46,137 nt of DNA, from the NCBI GenBank assembly GCA_937891785.1, contig CALAGN010000036.1, forward strand, positions 1 through 46,137. The letters are read 5' to 3'. Source of the DNA: an uncultured Octadecabacter sp. Lineage in GTDB: Bacteria; Pseudomonadota; Alphaproteobacteria; Rhodobacterales; Rhodobacteraceae. Both the position numbers and the translations under genes were made by a program. Below, piece by piece: positions 7,866 through 16,687 of the stretch (positions are counted from its first letter, which is position 1; every line of letters starts with the position of its first letter). A model generated the notes under the pieces. The model searched no databases and was not told the origin of the DNA. It worked only from the letters and a program-made list of their open reading frames with translations.

Positions 7866-9137
7866 ATGACGAACATCTATAAAGGCATGAAGCCGACACG
7901 CCGCAATTTCTTGCGCGGTGCAGCCGCGAGCGGAGCGGCATTGGTTGGCGGGGCAACTGCGGCACGGGCCGAAGGTGATCCTGCGATTATTGACAAGCAA
8001 CCGTGGAGCCAGTTCCTTGGCGCGGGTGTCGACGAAGCCCCTTATGGCATGCCGTCCAAGTTCGAAGCACATGTGCGCCGCCAAGACGTGCCTTGGCTGA
8101 CGGCTGATCCGGTGAGCTCGATCAACTTCACGCCGCTGCATGAATTGGACGGGATCATCACCCCGAACGGCCTATGTTTCGAGCGACACCATTCCGGTGT
8201 CGCCGAAGTCGACCCCGCCGAACACCGCTTGATGATTAACGGTCTAGTGGATCGCCCGCTGGTGTTCACGATGGAAGACCTGATGCGCTTCCCGCGCGAA
8301 AACCACGTCTATTTCCTTGAGTGCGCGGCCAACTCCGGCATGGAATGGGCTGGCGCGCAGCTGAATGGCTGCCAGTTCACCCACGGCATGATCCATAACG
8401 TGATGTATACCGGCATACCGCTGCGCTTGATCCTCGAAGAGGCTGGCATCAAAGCATCCGGCAAGTGGCTGCTGCCCGAAGGGGCTGATGCGGCGGGCAT
8501 GACGCGCTCAATTCCGATCGAAAAAGCGATGGACGACTGCCTTGTCGCGTTCAAGATGAATGGCGAGGCATTGCGCCCTGAACAAGGCTATCCGATCCGC
8601 CTTGTCGTGCCCGGCTGGGAAGGCAACATGTGGGTCAAATGGTTGCGCCGTATCGAAGTTGGCGATCAGCCTTGGCACCACCGCGAGGAAACCAGCAAAT
8701 ACACCGATCTTCTGGCCAACGGTCAAGCGCGGCGATTTACCTGGGAGATGGACGCGAAGTCCGTCATCACCAGCCCCAGCCCGCAAATGCCGATCACGCA
8801 AGGCCCTGGTCCTTTGGTCATCTCGGGCGTGGCATGGTCAGGGCGCGGCACGATCCCGCGCGTCGATGTCACCACCGACGGCGGCGTCAGTTGGCAAGAG
8901 GCCCGCATGTCTGGCCCGTCACTCGATAAATCCATGCATCGCTTCTATCTCGATATAAATTGGGACGGAAACCCGATGCTGCTGCAAAGCCGTGCACACG
9001 ACAGCACGGGCTACGTGCAGCCCACCAAGGATCAGCTGCGCGCAATCCGCGGTGAAAACTCAATCTACCACAACAACGGCATCCAGACTTGGGCCGTTAA
9101 CGAAAATGGCGAGGCGGAAAATGTTGAAATTTCTTAA
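7866..9137 (+). CDS. soxC: Sulfane dehydrogenase molybdopterin subunit SoxC
   Basis: Protein of 423 residues of the sulfite-oxidase family. It has a Tat signal (TRRNFLRGAA, residues 11-20) and a molybdopterin domain with the Mo-ligand cysteine at 153 (FLECAANSG), followed by the dimerisation domain from about residue 290. With SoxD it takes six electrons from SoxY-bound sulfane sulfur, so the pathway goes fully to sulfate without storing sulfur. It overlaps soxD by 17 nt. Confidence 0.96.
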   Translation: MTNIYKGMKPTRRNFLRGAAASGAALVGGATAARAEGDPAIIDKQPWSQFLGAGVDEAPYGMPSKFEAHVRRQDVPWLTADPVSSINFTPLHELDGIITPNGLCFERHHSGVAEVDPAEHRLMINGLVDRPLVFTMEDLMRFPRENHVYFLECAANSGMEWAGAQLNGCQFTHGMIHNVMYTGIPLRLILEEAGIKASGKWLLPEGADAAGMTRSIPIEKAMDDCLVAFKMNGEALRPEQGYPIRLVVPGWEGNMWVKWLRRIEVGDQPWHHREETSKYTDLLANGQARRFTWEMDAKSVITSPSPQMPITQGPGPLVISGVAWSGRGTIPRVDVTTDGGVSWQEARMSGPSLDKSMHRFYLDINWDGNPMLLQSRAHDSTGYVQPTKDQLRAIRGENSIYHNNGIQTWAVNENGEAENVEIS

Positions 9138-10152
9138 GGCATTCCCACTTGTCTGCGCGCTGGCATTGACTGCGGCACCTGTTGCGGCGGAAACTCTTGG
9201 ACTGGGTCGCGCGGCCCTTTCCGATGAAATCGCGGCATGGGACATTGATGTGCGCCCCGATGGCCTGGGCCTGCCCGAAGGTAGCGGCGATGTTTGGACC
9301 GGCGAAGAAGTATTCGTTGAAAAATGCGCCGCGTGTCATGGGGATTTTGGCGAAGCCGTTGGCCGCTGGCCCGTTCTTGCGGGCGGCCAAGGCACGCTTG
9401 AGCGGGAAAACCCGGTAAAAACGATTGGCTCTTACTGGCCATACCTTTCTACGGTTTTTGACTATGTGAACCGCGCAATGCCATTCGGTGAGGCGCAGTC
9501 GCTTACTCCGGACGAAGTCTATGCGATCACGGCGTATCTTTTGTATGTCAACGATTTGGTTGATGAGGATTTTGAGCTGAGCCACGAGAACTTTCTTGAT
9601 GTGGAAATGCCCAACACGGCCAACTTCTACATGGATGATCGCGCCGAAACCGAACTGCCCGTCTTTAGCGGCGAAGTTTGCATGACCGATTGCAAGGACA
9701 GCGTTGAAATCACTATGCGCGCAGCCGTTCTTGACGTGACGCCAGAAGAGGACGTCGTCGCTGAAGAACCTGTCGCTGAAGAAGCCGTCCCCGCAGAAGA
9801 AGCGGAAGTCGTTGTGGCCGCGATTGATCCGGCCCTGATTGAAGCTGGCGAAGGTGCGTTCCGTCAGTGCCGCGCTTGTCACGAAGTTGGTGAAGGCGCG
9901 TCCAACCGGACAGGTCCAGCCCTCAACGGCGTGTTGGGCCACACCATCGGTGGGGTCGAAGGATTCCGCTATTCCAACACCTTCAAAGACGCTGCCGAAG
10001 CGGGTGAAGTTTGGGAAGCAGAAAGCCTTGCGGCCTTCCTTGCTGATCCACGCGGCACGCGGTCTGGCACAAAAATGACCTTTCGTGGCGTGCGCAGCGA
10101 GGAAGAAGCAACGGCGCTGATCGCCTATATCGAAAGTTTGGCCACTGAATGA
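9121..10152 (+). CDS. soxD: Sulfane dehydrogenase dihaem cytochrome subunit SoxD
   Basis: Periplasmic cytochrome of 343 residues with a signal peptide (cleavage near VAA-E, about 23) and two haem domains: CAACH at 69-73 and CRACH at 250-254. They are joined by an acidic, alanine/glutamate-rich linker at about 208-232. It passes electrons from SoxC to downstream cytochromes. The ATG at 9121 was chosen for the signal peptide; it lies inside the soxC end, where AGGCGG precedes it. It ends in a 4-nt overlap with soxE. Confidence 0.94.
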   Translation: MLKFLKAFPLVCALALTAAPVAAETLGLGRAALSDEIAAWDIDVRPDGLGLPEGSGDVWTGEEVFVEKCAACHGDFGEAVGRWPVLAGGQGTLERENPVKTIGSYWPYLSTVFDYVNRAMPFGEAQSLTPDEVYAITAYLLYVNDLVDEDFELSHENFLDVEMPNTANFYMDDRAETELPVFSGEVCMTDCKDSVEITMRAAVLDVTPEEDVVAEEPVAEEAVPAEEAEVVVAAIDPALIEAGEGAFRQCRACHEVGEGASNRTGPALNGVLGHTIGGVEGFRYSNTFKDAAEAGEVWEAESLAAFLADPRGTRSGTKMTFRGVRSEEEATALIAYIESLATE

Positions 10153-10856
10153 CGTCTTGGCCTGCCATCACGTGCACTGTTGTCGCCCTCGTTGGTGGGG
10201 CGACAATGGCACGTGCGGAGGCCGGAGGAGACCCTGATCGTGGGGCCGAAATGTTCCGGCAATGCGCTGGCTGTCACCAAGTCGGGAGTGGCGCAAAAAA
10301 CGCCATTGGCCCCCAGTTGAACGGTATTTTTGATCGCTCCGCCGCGCGCGCCGAGGGCTTTGCGTATTCCGATGGCTTGGTGCGGGCAGCAACGAACGGG
10401 CTAGCGTGGGATTTTGACTCGCTTGACGCATATATCGAAAACCCACGCGCTTTGGTGTCCCAAACACGGATGAATTTTCGCGGCCTACCCAACCAGCAAG
10501 ACCGTGATGATTTGCTTGCCTTTCTGCGGATTTACTCTGCCAGCCCAAGCGATATCCCTGAATCAGCTCCCACCGCACAGGCGGTGGACCACGAGGTCGC
10601 GCCTGAAATTCTCGCCATTGTTGGTGATCCGACCTACGGCGAATACCTGTCTGGCGAATGCACGTCTTGTCATCAGACAAGCGGCGCCGCGAACGGCATT
10701 CCTAGCATTACCAATTGGCCGGCTGAATATTTTGTAACGGCCATGCATGCCTACAAGGACGATGTGCGAACCCATCCTGTGATGCAGATGATGGCGAAGC
10801 GGTTGTCGAACGAGGAAGTCGCAGCACTTGCTGCGTATTTTGAGGACGTCGAATAA
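10149..10856 (+). CDS. soxE: Dihaem cytochrome c SoxE
   Basis: Periplasmic protein of 235 residues with a signal peptide (residues 1-23) and two c-type haem sites, CAGCH at 39-43 and CTSCH at 171-175. The first domain resembles cytochrome c2/c552 and closely resembles the C-terminal domain of SoxD. By position and by partnership with the next gene it is SoxE, the cytochrome half of the SoxEF flavocytochrome c sulfide dehydrogenase. The start overlaps the soxD stop (ATGA), so translation is probably coupled. Confidence 0.9.
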   Translation: MTSWPAITCTVVALVGGATMARAEAGGDPDRGAEMFRQCAGCHQVGSGAKNAIGPQLNGIFDRSAARAEGFAYSDGLVRAATNGLAWDFDSLDAYIENPRALVSQTRMNFRGLPNQQDRDDLLAFLRIYSASPSDIPESAPTAQAVDHEVAPEILAIVGDPTYGEYLSGECTSCHQTSGAANGIPSITNWPAEYFVTAMHAYKDDVRTHPVMQMMAKRLSNEEVAALAAYFEDVE

Positions 10857-10882
10857 ATCGACGCTCACTAAAGGAGGATACT

Positions 10883-12151
10883 ATGACACTGAATAGACGC
10901 GCCTTTGTGGGAAGTGCAGTTGCCGCGACTGGTGTGCTAGCTGCGCCGATGGTCATGGGCGCAAGCCACGGCCGCGCCAAAGTTGTTGTTGTCGGTGGTG
11001 GCGCAGGCGGCGCAACCGTCGCGCGCTATCTGGCAAAAGACAGCAATGGTGAAATTGACGTTACCCTGATCGAACCGACACGGCAGTATTACACCTGCTT
11101 CTTCTCGAACCTCTATTTGGGCGGCTTCCGTACAATCGAAAGCCTTGGTCATTCATATGGCGGGCTCGCTGCGCAATACGGGATCAATGTTGTGCATGAC
11201 TGGGCCATTGGCGTGGATCGTGACGCCAAGACCGTTTCGACCGCGGGCGGCTATATGCTGCCATATGACCGCTTGATCCTGTCTCCGGGTATCGACTTTG
11301 TTGAAGGTGCTGTGGCCGGTTGGGACGTGGCGGCGCAAAACAAAATGCCGCATGCCTATAAGGCGGGGTCGCAGTCTGAATTGCTGAAGGCGCAGATCGA
11401 GGCGATGCCACAGGGCGGCACCTATGCGATGGTTGCGCCACCCAATCCATTCCGCTGCCCTCCTGGTCCGTATGAACGGGTCAGCATGGTTGCGCACCTA
11501 TTGAAACAAATTAACCCGACAGCAAAAATCCTGATTGCAGACCCGAAAGAGGCGTTCTCCAAGCAGGGCCTGTTCGAAGAGGGCTGGAACACGCATTACG
11601 CCGGCATGATCGAACGGATCGGCCCTGATTTCGGCGGTGCAAACGTCGAAGTTGATCCAGAAGCTATGACGCTGAGCATTGATGGTGATGTGAACAACGT
11701 TGACGTGTGTAACGTCATCCCTGCCATGAAGGCGGGCCGCATTGCCGACATCGCGGGCATCACCGAAGGCAACTGGGCACCCGTCAACGCCGCCGATCTG
11801 TCGTCGAAAATGGATGCCAATATCCATGTTCTGGGCGATGCATGCGCGCAGGGTGATATGCCAAAATCCGGCTTTTCTGCCAACAGCCAAGCCAAGGTTT
11901 GCGCCAACGCCGTGCGCGGTGTGCTGACAGGATCGACGGTGTTTCCTGCGCGCTTTGCAAATACCTGCTGGTCGCTGATCGATACCAATGACGGCGTGAA
12001 AGTCGGCGCGACGTATGAAGCCACCGATGAAAAGATCGCCAAGGTCGACGGCTTCATCAGTGAGACGGGCGAAAGCGCCCAGGTGCGTCAGGCCACCTTC
12101 GAGGAATCCGTCGGTTGGTATGACGGCATCGCCGCTGACATGTTCGGCTAA
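10883..12151 (+). CDS. soxF: Flavocytochrome c sulfide dehydrogenase flavoprotein SoxF
   Basis: Protein of 422 residues with a Tat-like leader (NRRAFVGSAVAATG) and a dinucleotide-binding fold VVVGGGAGGATVARYL near residue 36, typical of FCSD/sulfide:quinone reductase flavoproteins. Redox cysteine candidates lie in YYTCFFSNLY and NPFRCPPGPYER, and the end carries the FCSD C-terminal domain. It oxidises sulfide, passes electrons to SoxE, and in Paracoccus SoxF also helps activate SoxYZ. An AAGGAGG ribosome site precedes the ATG. Confidence 0.95.
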   Translation: MTLNRRAFVGSAVAATGVLAAPMVMGASHGRAKVVVVGGGAGGATVARYLAKDSNGEIDVTLIEPTRQYYTCFFSNLYLGGFRTIESLGHSYGGLAAQYGINVVHDWAIGVDRDAKTVSTAGGYMLPYDRLILSPGIDFVEGAVAGWDVAAQNKMPHAYKAGSQSELLKAQIEAMPQGGTYAMVAPPNPFRCPPGPYERVSMVAHLLKQINPTAKILIADPKEAFSKQGLFEEGWNTHYAGMIERIGPDFGGANVEVDPEAMTLSIDGDVNNVDVCNVIPAMKAGRIADIAGITEGNWAPVNAADLSSKMDANIHVLGDACAQGDMPKSGFSANSQAKVCANAVRGVLTGSTVFPARFANTCWSLIDTNDGVKVGATYEATDEKIAKVDGFISETGESAQVRQATFEESVGWYDGIAADMFG

Positions 12152-12157
12152 ACCATC

Positions 12158-12189
12158 TATCTGGCCTTGATCCGCATCAGGGCCAGATA
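12158..12189 (+). terminator. Strong hairpin behind soxF
   Basis: Nine perfect base pairs (12158-12166 with 12181-12189, arm TATCTGGCC), then a G-U pair and TGAT/ATCA closing a CCGC loop. No T-run follows, so this may be an RNA-end protecting stem or a weak terminator rather than a full stop. It separates soxF from the DUF302-hemA pair. Confidence 0.6.
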
Positions 12190-12233
12190 AACTGCGTCAC
12201 GCTACAATTAGTGATCATTTGAAAGGACATCCA

Positions 12234-12665
12234 ATGAAACGTTTTTTGCTTGCAGCATGTCTCAGCGCGGCTGGGACTTTGGCCGTTGCCGAAGATGCGA
12301 CGACCTATCCGTTTGACGGCTCGTTTGACGACGCCACGTTTTCAGTCGAAAACGCGATTGTCGGCAAAGGTCTTGTGATCGACTATGTGAGCCACACTGG
12401 CGAGATGCTGAACCGTACGGCTGCGGACGTTGGCAGCGATGTGGAAATCTTTGCCGCCGCCGATATCTTTCTGTTCTGCTCGGCGGCCCTGTCGCGTGAA
12501 GTGATGGAAGCCGATCCAATGAATATCGCGCATTGCCCCTACGGTATTTTCGTGGCCGAAAAGGACGGCGAAGTCTTGATTGGCCATCGCAACTACCCCG
12601 ACGGCGAAATGCAAAAAGTCCAAAGCTTTCTGGACGAGATCATTCAGCAAGCGCTCGGAGGATAA
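12234..12665 (+). CDS. Exported DUF302 protein
   Basis: Protein of 143 residues with a Sec signal peptide ([18 protein letters not shown]) and a single DUF302 domain ([18 protein letters not shown], later [13 protein letters not shown]). Two cysteines remain in the mature part (FLFCSAA and AHCPYG). DUF302 proteins often occur near sulfur and metal redox genes, but their function is not settled. The start at 12234 is preceded by GAAAGGAC. The hemA ribosome site GGAGG (12657-12661) lies inside its last codons, so the two genes are probably translated together. Confidence 0.85.
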   Translation: MKRFLLAACLSAAGTLAVAEDATTYPFDGSFDDATFSVENAIVGKGLVIDYVSHTGEMLNRTAADVGSDVEIFAAADIFLFCSAALSREVMEADPMNIAHCPYGIFVAEKDGEVLIGHRNYPDGEMQKVQSFLDEIIQQALGG

Positions 12666-12673
12666 TACCCCTT

Positions 12674-13897
12674 ATGGACTATGCTGACTTCTTCACCGCG
12701 CAGCTGGATGCGTTGCGCGATGATGGCAACTACCGCATTTTTGCCGATCTTGAGCGGCGGCGCGGCGCGTTTCCCAAAGCCCTGAACCGCGGTGATGGAA
12801 CCCAGAGGGATGTGACCATCTGGTGCTCGAATGACTATCTCGGCATGGGGCAACATCCTGATGTTCTCGCCGCGATGCACGCAGCAATTGATAAGGTCGG
12901 CGCGGGGGCCGGGGGAACGCGCAACATTTCCGGCACTACGCATCACCACGTCTTGCTAGAACGAGAATTGGCTGATTTGCATGACAAGGAAGCCGCGCTG
13001 TTGTTCACGTCCGGCTATGTGTCCAATTGGGCCGCGCTTGGCACCTTGGCGTCTCGGATACCTGACTGCCTTGTCCTGTCAGATGCCCTGAACCATGCCA
13101 GCATGATCGAAGGCATCCGACATTCGCGGGCGCAGTGTCAGGTCTGGCGTCACAACGACGTGGCCCACCTTGAACAACTGCTCGCCGCGCAACCGCTTGA
13201 CCGCCCGAAATTAATTGCATTTGAAAGCGTCTATTCAATGGACGGTGATATCGCGCCTATCAAGGAAATTTGCGGCCTCGCCGATAAATACAACGCCATG
13301 ACCTATCTGGACGAGGTTCACGCGGTCGGCCTTTATGGCCCGACCGGTGGCGGTGTTGCCCAAGAGCGTGGCCTGATGGACCGGATCACCGTCATCGAAG
13401 GCACCCTTGGCAAAGCCTACGGCGTTGTTGGTGGCTACATCGCGGCCTCGGCGGTGTTGTGTGATTTTTTGCGTTCGTTTGCGAGCGGGTTCATTTTTAC
13501 GACGGCCCTGCCACCGTCAGTTGCGGCTGGTGCTGCTGCATCCGTGCGGCACTTGAAACAGAGCACCTCAGAACGGGCAGCCCACCAGACCCGCGTGGCG
13601 CAGGTGCGCGCGCGGCTGGACAGCGCAGGCATTCCACACACGCCAAACGACAGCCACATCATTCCGGTGATGGTTGGTGATCCAGTCAAATGCAAATACC
13701 TGTCGGATATCCTGCTACGGGATCATGGCATCTATATTCAGCCGATCAACTATCCAACCGTTCCAAAAGGAACAGAGCGACTGCGCATCACGCCATCACC
13801 TGTCCATAGCCAAGCTGATATTGACCATTTGATCGGCGCGCTCGAAACGCTTTGGGCGCAATGTGAATTGGCGCGCATACCGATGGCCGCGCAATAG
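12674..13897 (+). CDS. hemA: 5-aminolevulinate synthase
   Basis: PLP enzyme of 407 residues joining glycine and succinyl-CoA, the first step of haem synthesis by the C4 pathway of alphaproteobacteria. Family motifs are the start ([14 protein letters not shown]), [25 protein letters not shown], and the PLP lysine in [14 protein letters not shown]. Length is exactly usual. It lies 8 nt behind the DUF302 gene at the end of a cytochrome-rich sox set. This suggests haem supply is tied to Sox expression, although it may also have its own promoter. Confidence 0.96.
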   Translation: MDYADFFTAQLDALRDDGNYRIFADLERRRGAFPKALNRGDGTQRDVTIWCSNDYLGMGQHPDVLAAMHAAIDKVGAGAGGTRNISGTTHHHVLLERELADLHDKEAALLFTSGYVSNWAALGTLASRIPDCLVLSDALNHASMIEGIRHSRAQCQVWRHNDVAHLEQLLAAQPLDRPKLIAFESVYSMDGDIAPIKEICGLADKYNAMTYLDEVHAVGLYGPTGGGVAQERGLMDRITVIEGTLGKAYGVVGGYIAASAVLCDFLRSFASGFIFTTALPPSVAAGAAASVRHLKQSTSERAAHQTRVAQVRARLDSAGIPHTPNDSHIIPVMVGDPVKCKYLSDILLRDHGIYIQPINYPTVPKGTERLRITPSPVHSQADIDHLIGALETLWAQCELARIPMAAQ

Positions 13898-13972
13898 ACA
13901 ATTGACCTATCGCAAGGGGACGGCGCCCAAGCCGTGCCAGGCGATGGGCGACTTTAACAACGGGCTGTGATC

Positions 13973-15037
13973 ATGGAAAACCTCATCGAAACATTTGGCG
14001 ACGGCGGCGTCCTGTTCGGATTGGGCGGCCTTGTCGGCATAGTCTTTGGCGCGGTGGCGTATCAATCACGGTTCTGCCTGCGTGCCGCGACCGTCGAAGT
14101 TGCCGAAGGGCGATGGGGTGAGCGCCTTGGCGTCTGGCTGGTTGCATTTTGTGCCGCCGTCTTTGCGGTTCAATTCGCCATCGCGGCAGGCTGGCTGAAC
14201 GTGATTGACGCGCGCCAACTTGCCAATGTCGGAAGCATATCCGGGGCGATCATCGGCGGGCTGATGTTTGGCATCGGCATGATCTTGGCGCGCGGCTGCG
14301 CTAGCCGCCTGCTTGTCCTGTCGGCTACCGGAAATCTCCGGGCGATCGTGACGGGACTGGTCCTGACGGTCGTCGCGCAAGCTTCGCTCACCGGCGTCCT
14401 GGCCCCCGCGCGACTGGCATTATCGACACTCTGGGCGGTTCCGGGTGGGGCATCGCGCGACTTGCTGTCGATCATCGGGCTTACGGCACCAGTGGCGGCG
14501 GCCATCGCGGGTGTCTTTCTGACGGTGTCGCTGCTTTTTGCGGTCCGCAAGGGCGTGCCTTTGTCGTGGGGCATCAGCGCAGTGATTGTCGGGCTTGCGG
14601 TCGCTGCTGGATGGGTCGGGACTTATCAGGTGTCGCAGGCATCGTTCGAGGTTGTGTCGATTACCTCGGTCACGTTCACAGGCCCCTCAACCGATACGCT
14701 CATGGCATTGGTAAATGCACCGGTCATCCCACTTGGCTTTGGGGTTGGTCTGGTGCCGGGCGTCTTTCTTGGCGCTGCAATTGCGTCGATCCTTACGAGT
14801 GGATTTCATATCGAACGGTTTGGCAACGACACCCCGACTGAACGCTATTTGATTGGCGCGATCCTGATGGGGTTTGGCTCTATGCTGGCCGGTGGGTGTG
14901 CCGTGGGCGCGGGCATGTCGGGTGGTGCGATCTTTTCGCTTACCGCTTGGGTTGCCGTCCTATGTATGTGGCTTGGGGCGATGGCCACACATGCCGCGTT
15001 GCGCACCACAAGTGGGTCGGTCGCGCAGACGACCTAG
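13973..15037 (+). CDS. YeeE/YedE family sulfur transporter, second SoxT-like protein
   Basis: Inner-membrane protein of 354 residues with about nine or ten hydrophobic segments and YeeE/YedE cysteine motifs: RFCLRAA (Cys35), ARGCASR (Cys109) and GGCAVGAG (Cys309). The spacing is nearly identical to the soxT product at the other end of the locus, but the sequences differ widely. It probably moves a sulfur species such as thiosulfate or sulfite-type anions; the substrate is unknown. A GTG at 13967 is an alternative start two codons earlier. Its end overlaps the end of soxH by 4 nt, tail to tail. Confidence 0.85.
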   Translation: MENLIETFGDGGVLFGLGGLVGIVFGAVAYQSRFCLRAATVEVAEGRWGERLGVWLVAFCAAVFAVQFAIAAGWLNVIDARQLANVGSISGAIIGGLMFGIGMILARGCASRLLVLSATGNLRAIVTGLVLTVVAQASLTGVLAPARLALSTLWAVPGGASRDLLSIIGLTAPVAAAIAGVFLTVSLLFAVRKGVPLSWGISAVIVGLAVAAGWVGTYQVSQASFEVVSITSVTFTGPSTDTLMALVNAPVIPLGFGVGLVPGVFLGAAIASILTSGFHIERFGNDTPTERYLIGAILMGFGSMLAGGCAVGAGMSGGAIFSLTAWVAVLCMWLGAMATHAALRTTSGSVAQTT

Positions 15038-15945
15038 GCGTCTTGCACGAAACGATAAGTGTCGCCCGCCCGTTCAACCCGCCCGATCCCGTTACCCGTC
15101 AGATGGAAGCCCAAGATCGGCATCTGGTCATGCGAAAGCTGATCAAGCAAAGCCACGCGCGTTTCTGCCCCCAGTTCAAGGTTCTGATCCGACCCAGTCT
15201 GCCAAGCGGGATGCTCAAACGCAATGTGATGATTGCCGATGCAATCCCCAAGGATCATCATAGCGTCATTCCCTTGGCGCAGTTCAAACGACATGTGGCC
15301 GGGCGTATGGCCGTATGTCGCGCGTGCCGCGACACCAGGTAGGATTTCCTCGCCGTCGCTAAAGAACGTGATGTTCTCCGCGATCCGCTCAAGACGGCGT
15401 GCAGCACCGACCGCAAATGTCGTGCGGCCATTGTCGATGGTGTTCACGGTGTCGGCATCGGTCCAGTAGTCCCATTCGGCCTGGCCAATCATAAAGCGGG
15501 CATTGGGGAACAAAAGATCGTCAAAGTCATCCACGACACCCCATAGGTGATCCGGGTGGGCGTGCGTAAAAGCGACATCGGAAATGTCTTGCGGGTCAAG
15601 CCCCACGTCAGCCAAGGCGTCCACAAGGAAACCTGCGCTGCTCATAAATTCTGATCCTGCGCCGACGTCGAACAGAATGTTGCGATCACCAGTCTGTAAT
15701 AGCGTAACATTGCACGGCGGCGTCAGCACGTCACCCAACCCGTATTTTGCCATGACGGCAGCCAATTCATCAGCCGGAACATGTTCGAGGGTCATCGAAG
15801 CCGGCAGTGTCAGGTTGCCGTCCGACAATGACGTCAGCGTAAAACTACCAATGCTGCTCTGCGCCATCGCAGCACGAAAAGGCGGGAACCCCGTGATGAG
15901 CCCAGCCGCCCCAAGAGTGGCGAAACGTCGTCGAGTGAGGGTCAT
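15034..15945 (-). CDS. soxH: Metallo-beta-lactamase fold hydrolase SoxH
   Basis: Protein of 303 residues with a Tat-type signal (TRRRFATLGAAG) and a metallo-hydrolase domain with the zinc motif THAHPDH, then a later histidine in YGHTPGHMSFELR and Asp in ILGDCIGNHH. SoxH occurs at the end of the Paracoccus sox cluster and is not essential for thiosulfate oxidation; its reaction is unknown. It faces the rest of the cluster and carries its own perfect candidate SoxR site upstream, so it is probably a separate member of the regulon. Confidence 0.88.
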   Translation of the reverse strand: MTLTRRRFATLGAAGLITGFPPFRAAMAQSSIGSFTLTSLSDGNLTLPASMTLEHVPADELAAVMAKYGLGDVLTPPCNVTLLQTGDRNILFDVGAGSEFMSSAGFLVDALADVGLDPQDISDVAFTHAHPDHLWGVVDDFDDLLFPNARFMIGQAEWDYWTDADTVNTIDNGRTTFAVGAARRLERIAENITFFSDGEEILPGVAARATYGHTPGHMSFELRQGNDAMMILGDCIGNHHIAFEHPAWQTGSDQNLELGAETRVALLDQLSHDQMPILGFHLTGNGIGRVERAGDTYRFVQDA

Positions 15946-15961
15946 GGTGGCATCCTTACGT

Positions 15962-15977
15962 ATTCATAGTAAGGAAT
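15962..15977. promoter_or_regulatory. Candidate SoxR operator before soxH
   Basis: Perfect dyad ATTC-ATAGTAAG-GAAT, extended by one pair to TATTC/GAATA. It lies 17 nt upstream of the soxH ATG. A partly overlapping inverted repeat CCTTAC/GTAAGG spans 15954-15974. Seen from the soxH strand the upstream bases read CATATTC, the same as at the soxW-soxX copy. Confidence 0.65.
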
Positions 15978-16028
15978 ATGTAGCGGTGTCGCCTGCAGGT
16001 TGTCAATCTGGTTGCGGTTGTTCCAAGA

Positions 16029-16475
16029 TCAAGGCGCGTCGTTGATCAAATGGCCCATATGCTGGGTGGCAAGAACGTAGCCATGCACACCAAATCCAGC
16101 CATGACCGCATCGGCGCGCAGACTAACGTAGGAACGATGGCGAAAGCTTTCACGTTTGTGAACTTGGCTGATGTGGACCTCGATAACCGGCCCGTCAAAC
16201 GCATTAAGGGCATCAAGCACAGCAATCGAATAATGCGTCAATGCAGCGGGGTTGATGATGATCCCTGCTGCCACGTCACGGGCCGTGTGAATCCAATCCA
16301 CAATCTGCCCTTCATGGTTGGACTGCATCATCTCAATAACCAGCCCTACCACAGCGCCCGCCGCAGCGCATTGCGCCTCTACATCGGCAAGCGTGTCATG
16401 GCCGTAAATCTCCGGCTCGCGCTTCCCAAGCAGGTTCAGGTTCGGGCCGTTCAGGATATAGATCGTCTTTGGCAT
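16029..16475 (-). CDS. aroQ: Type II 3-dehydroquinate dehydratase
   Basis: Cytoplasmic enzyme of 148 residues of the shikimate pathway (3-dehydroquinate to 3-dehydroshikimate). Family signatures are [19 protein letters not shown] with the catalytic Tyr, then [22 protein letters not shown], and [15 protein letters not shown]. Length is normal. The start follows GAAGG in GAAGGAAGCCACG. It stands alone between soxH and a divergent aldolase gene, with 212 nt to the latter in which no gene was seen. Confidence 0.96.
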   Translation of the reverse strand: MPKTIYILNGPNLNLLGKREPEIYGHDTLADVEAQCAAAGAVVGLVIEMMQSNHEGQIVDWIHTARDVAAGIIINPAALTHYSIAVLDALNAFDGPVIEVHISQVHKRESFRHRSYVSLRADAVMAGFGVHGYVLATQHMGHLINDAP

Positions 16476-16687
16476 CGTGGCTTCCTTCGTCGTGCTTTTT
16501 GTAATGTAGATGCAAGTTGCCGCCGATGTGCCAGACTCTTTGCCGCTGGGGCATTATTTTTGCCAAGCGTGACAGATTGACGGCAGAAGGGGACGGCGTT
16601 GCCGAACCATTGGTCGCGTTAATGTGGTTTACGTGCCCCATTGGATTAGTCAAAGTCCATGGTAGTCAACCAAAGGGATTTGCGACG

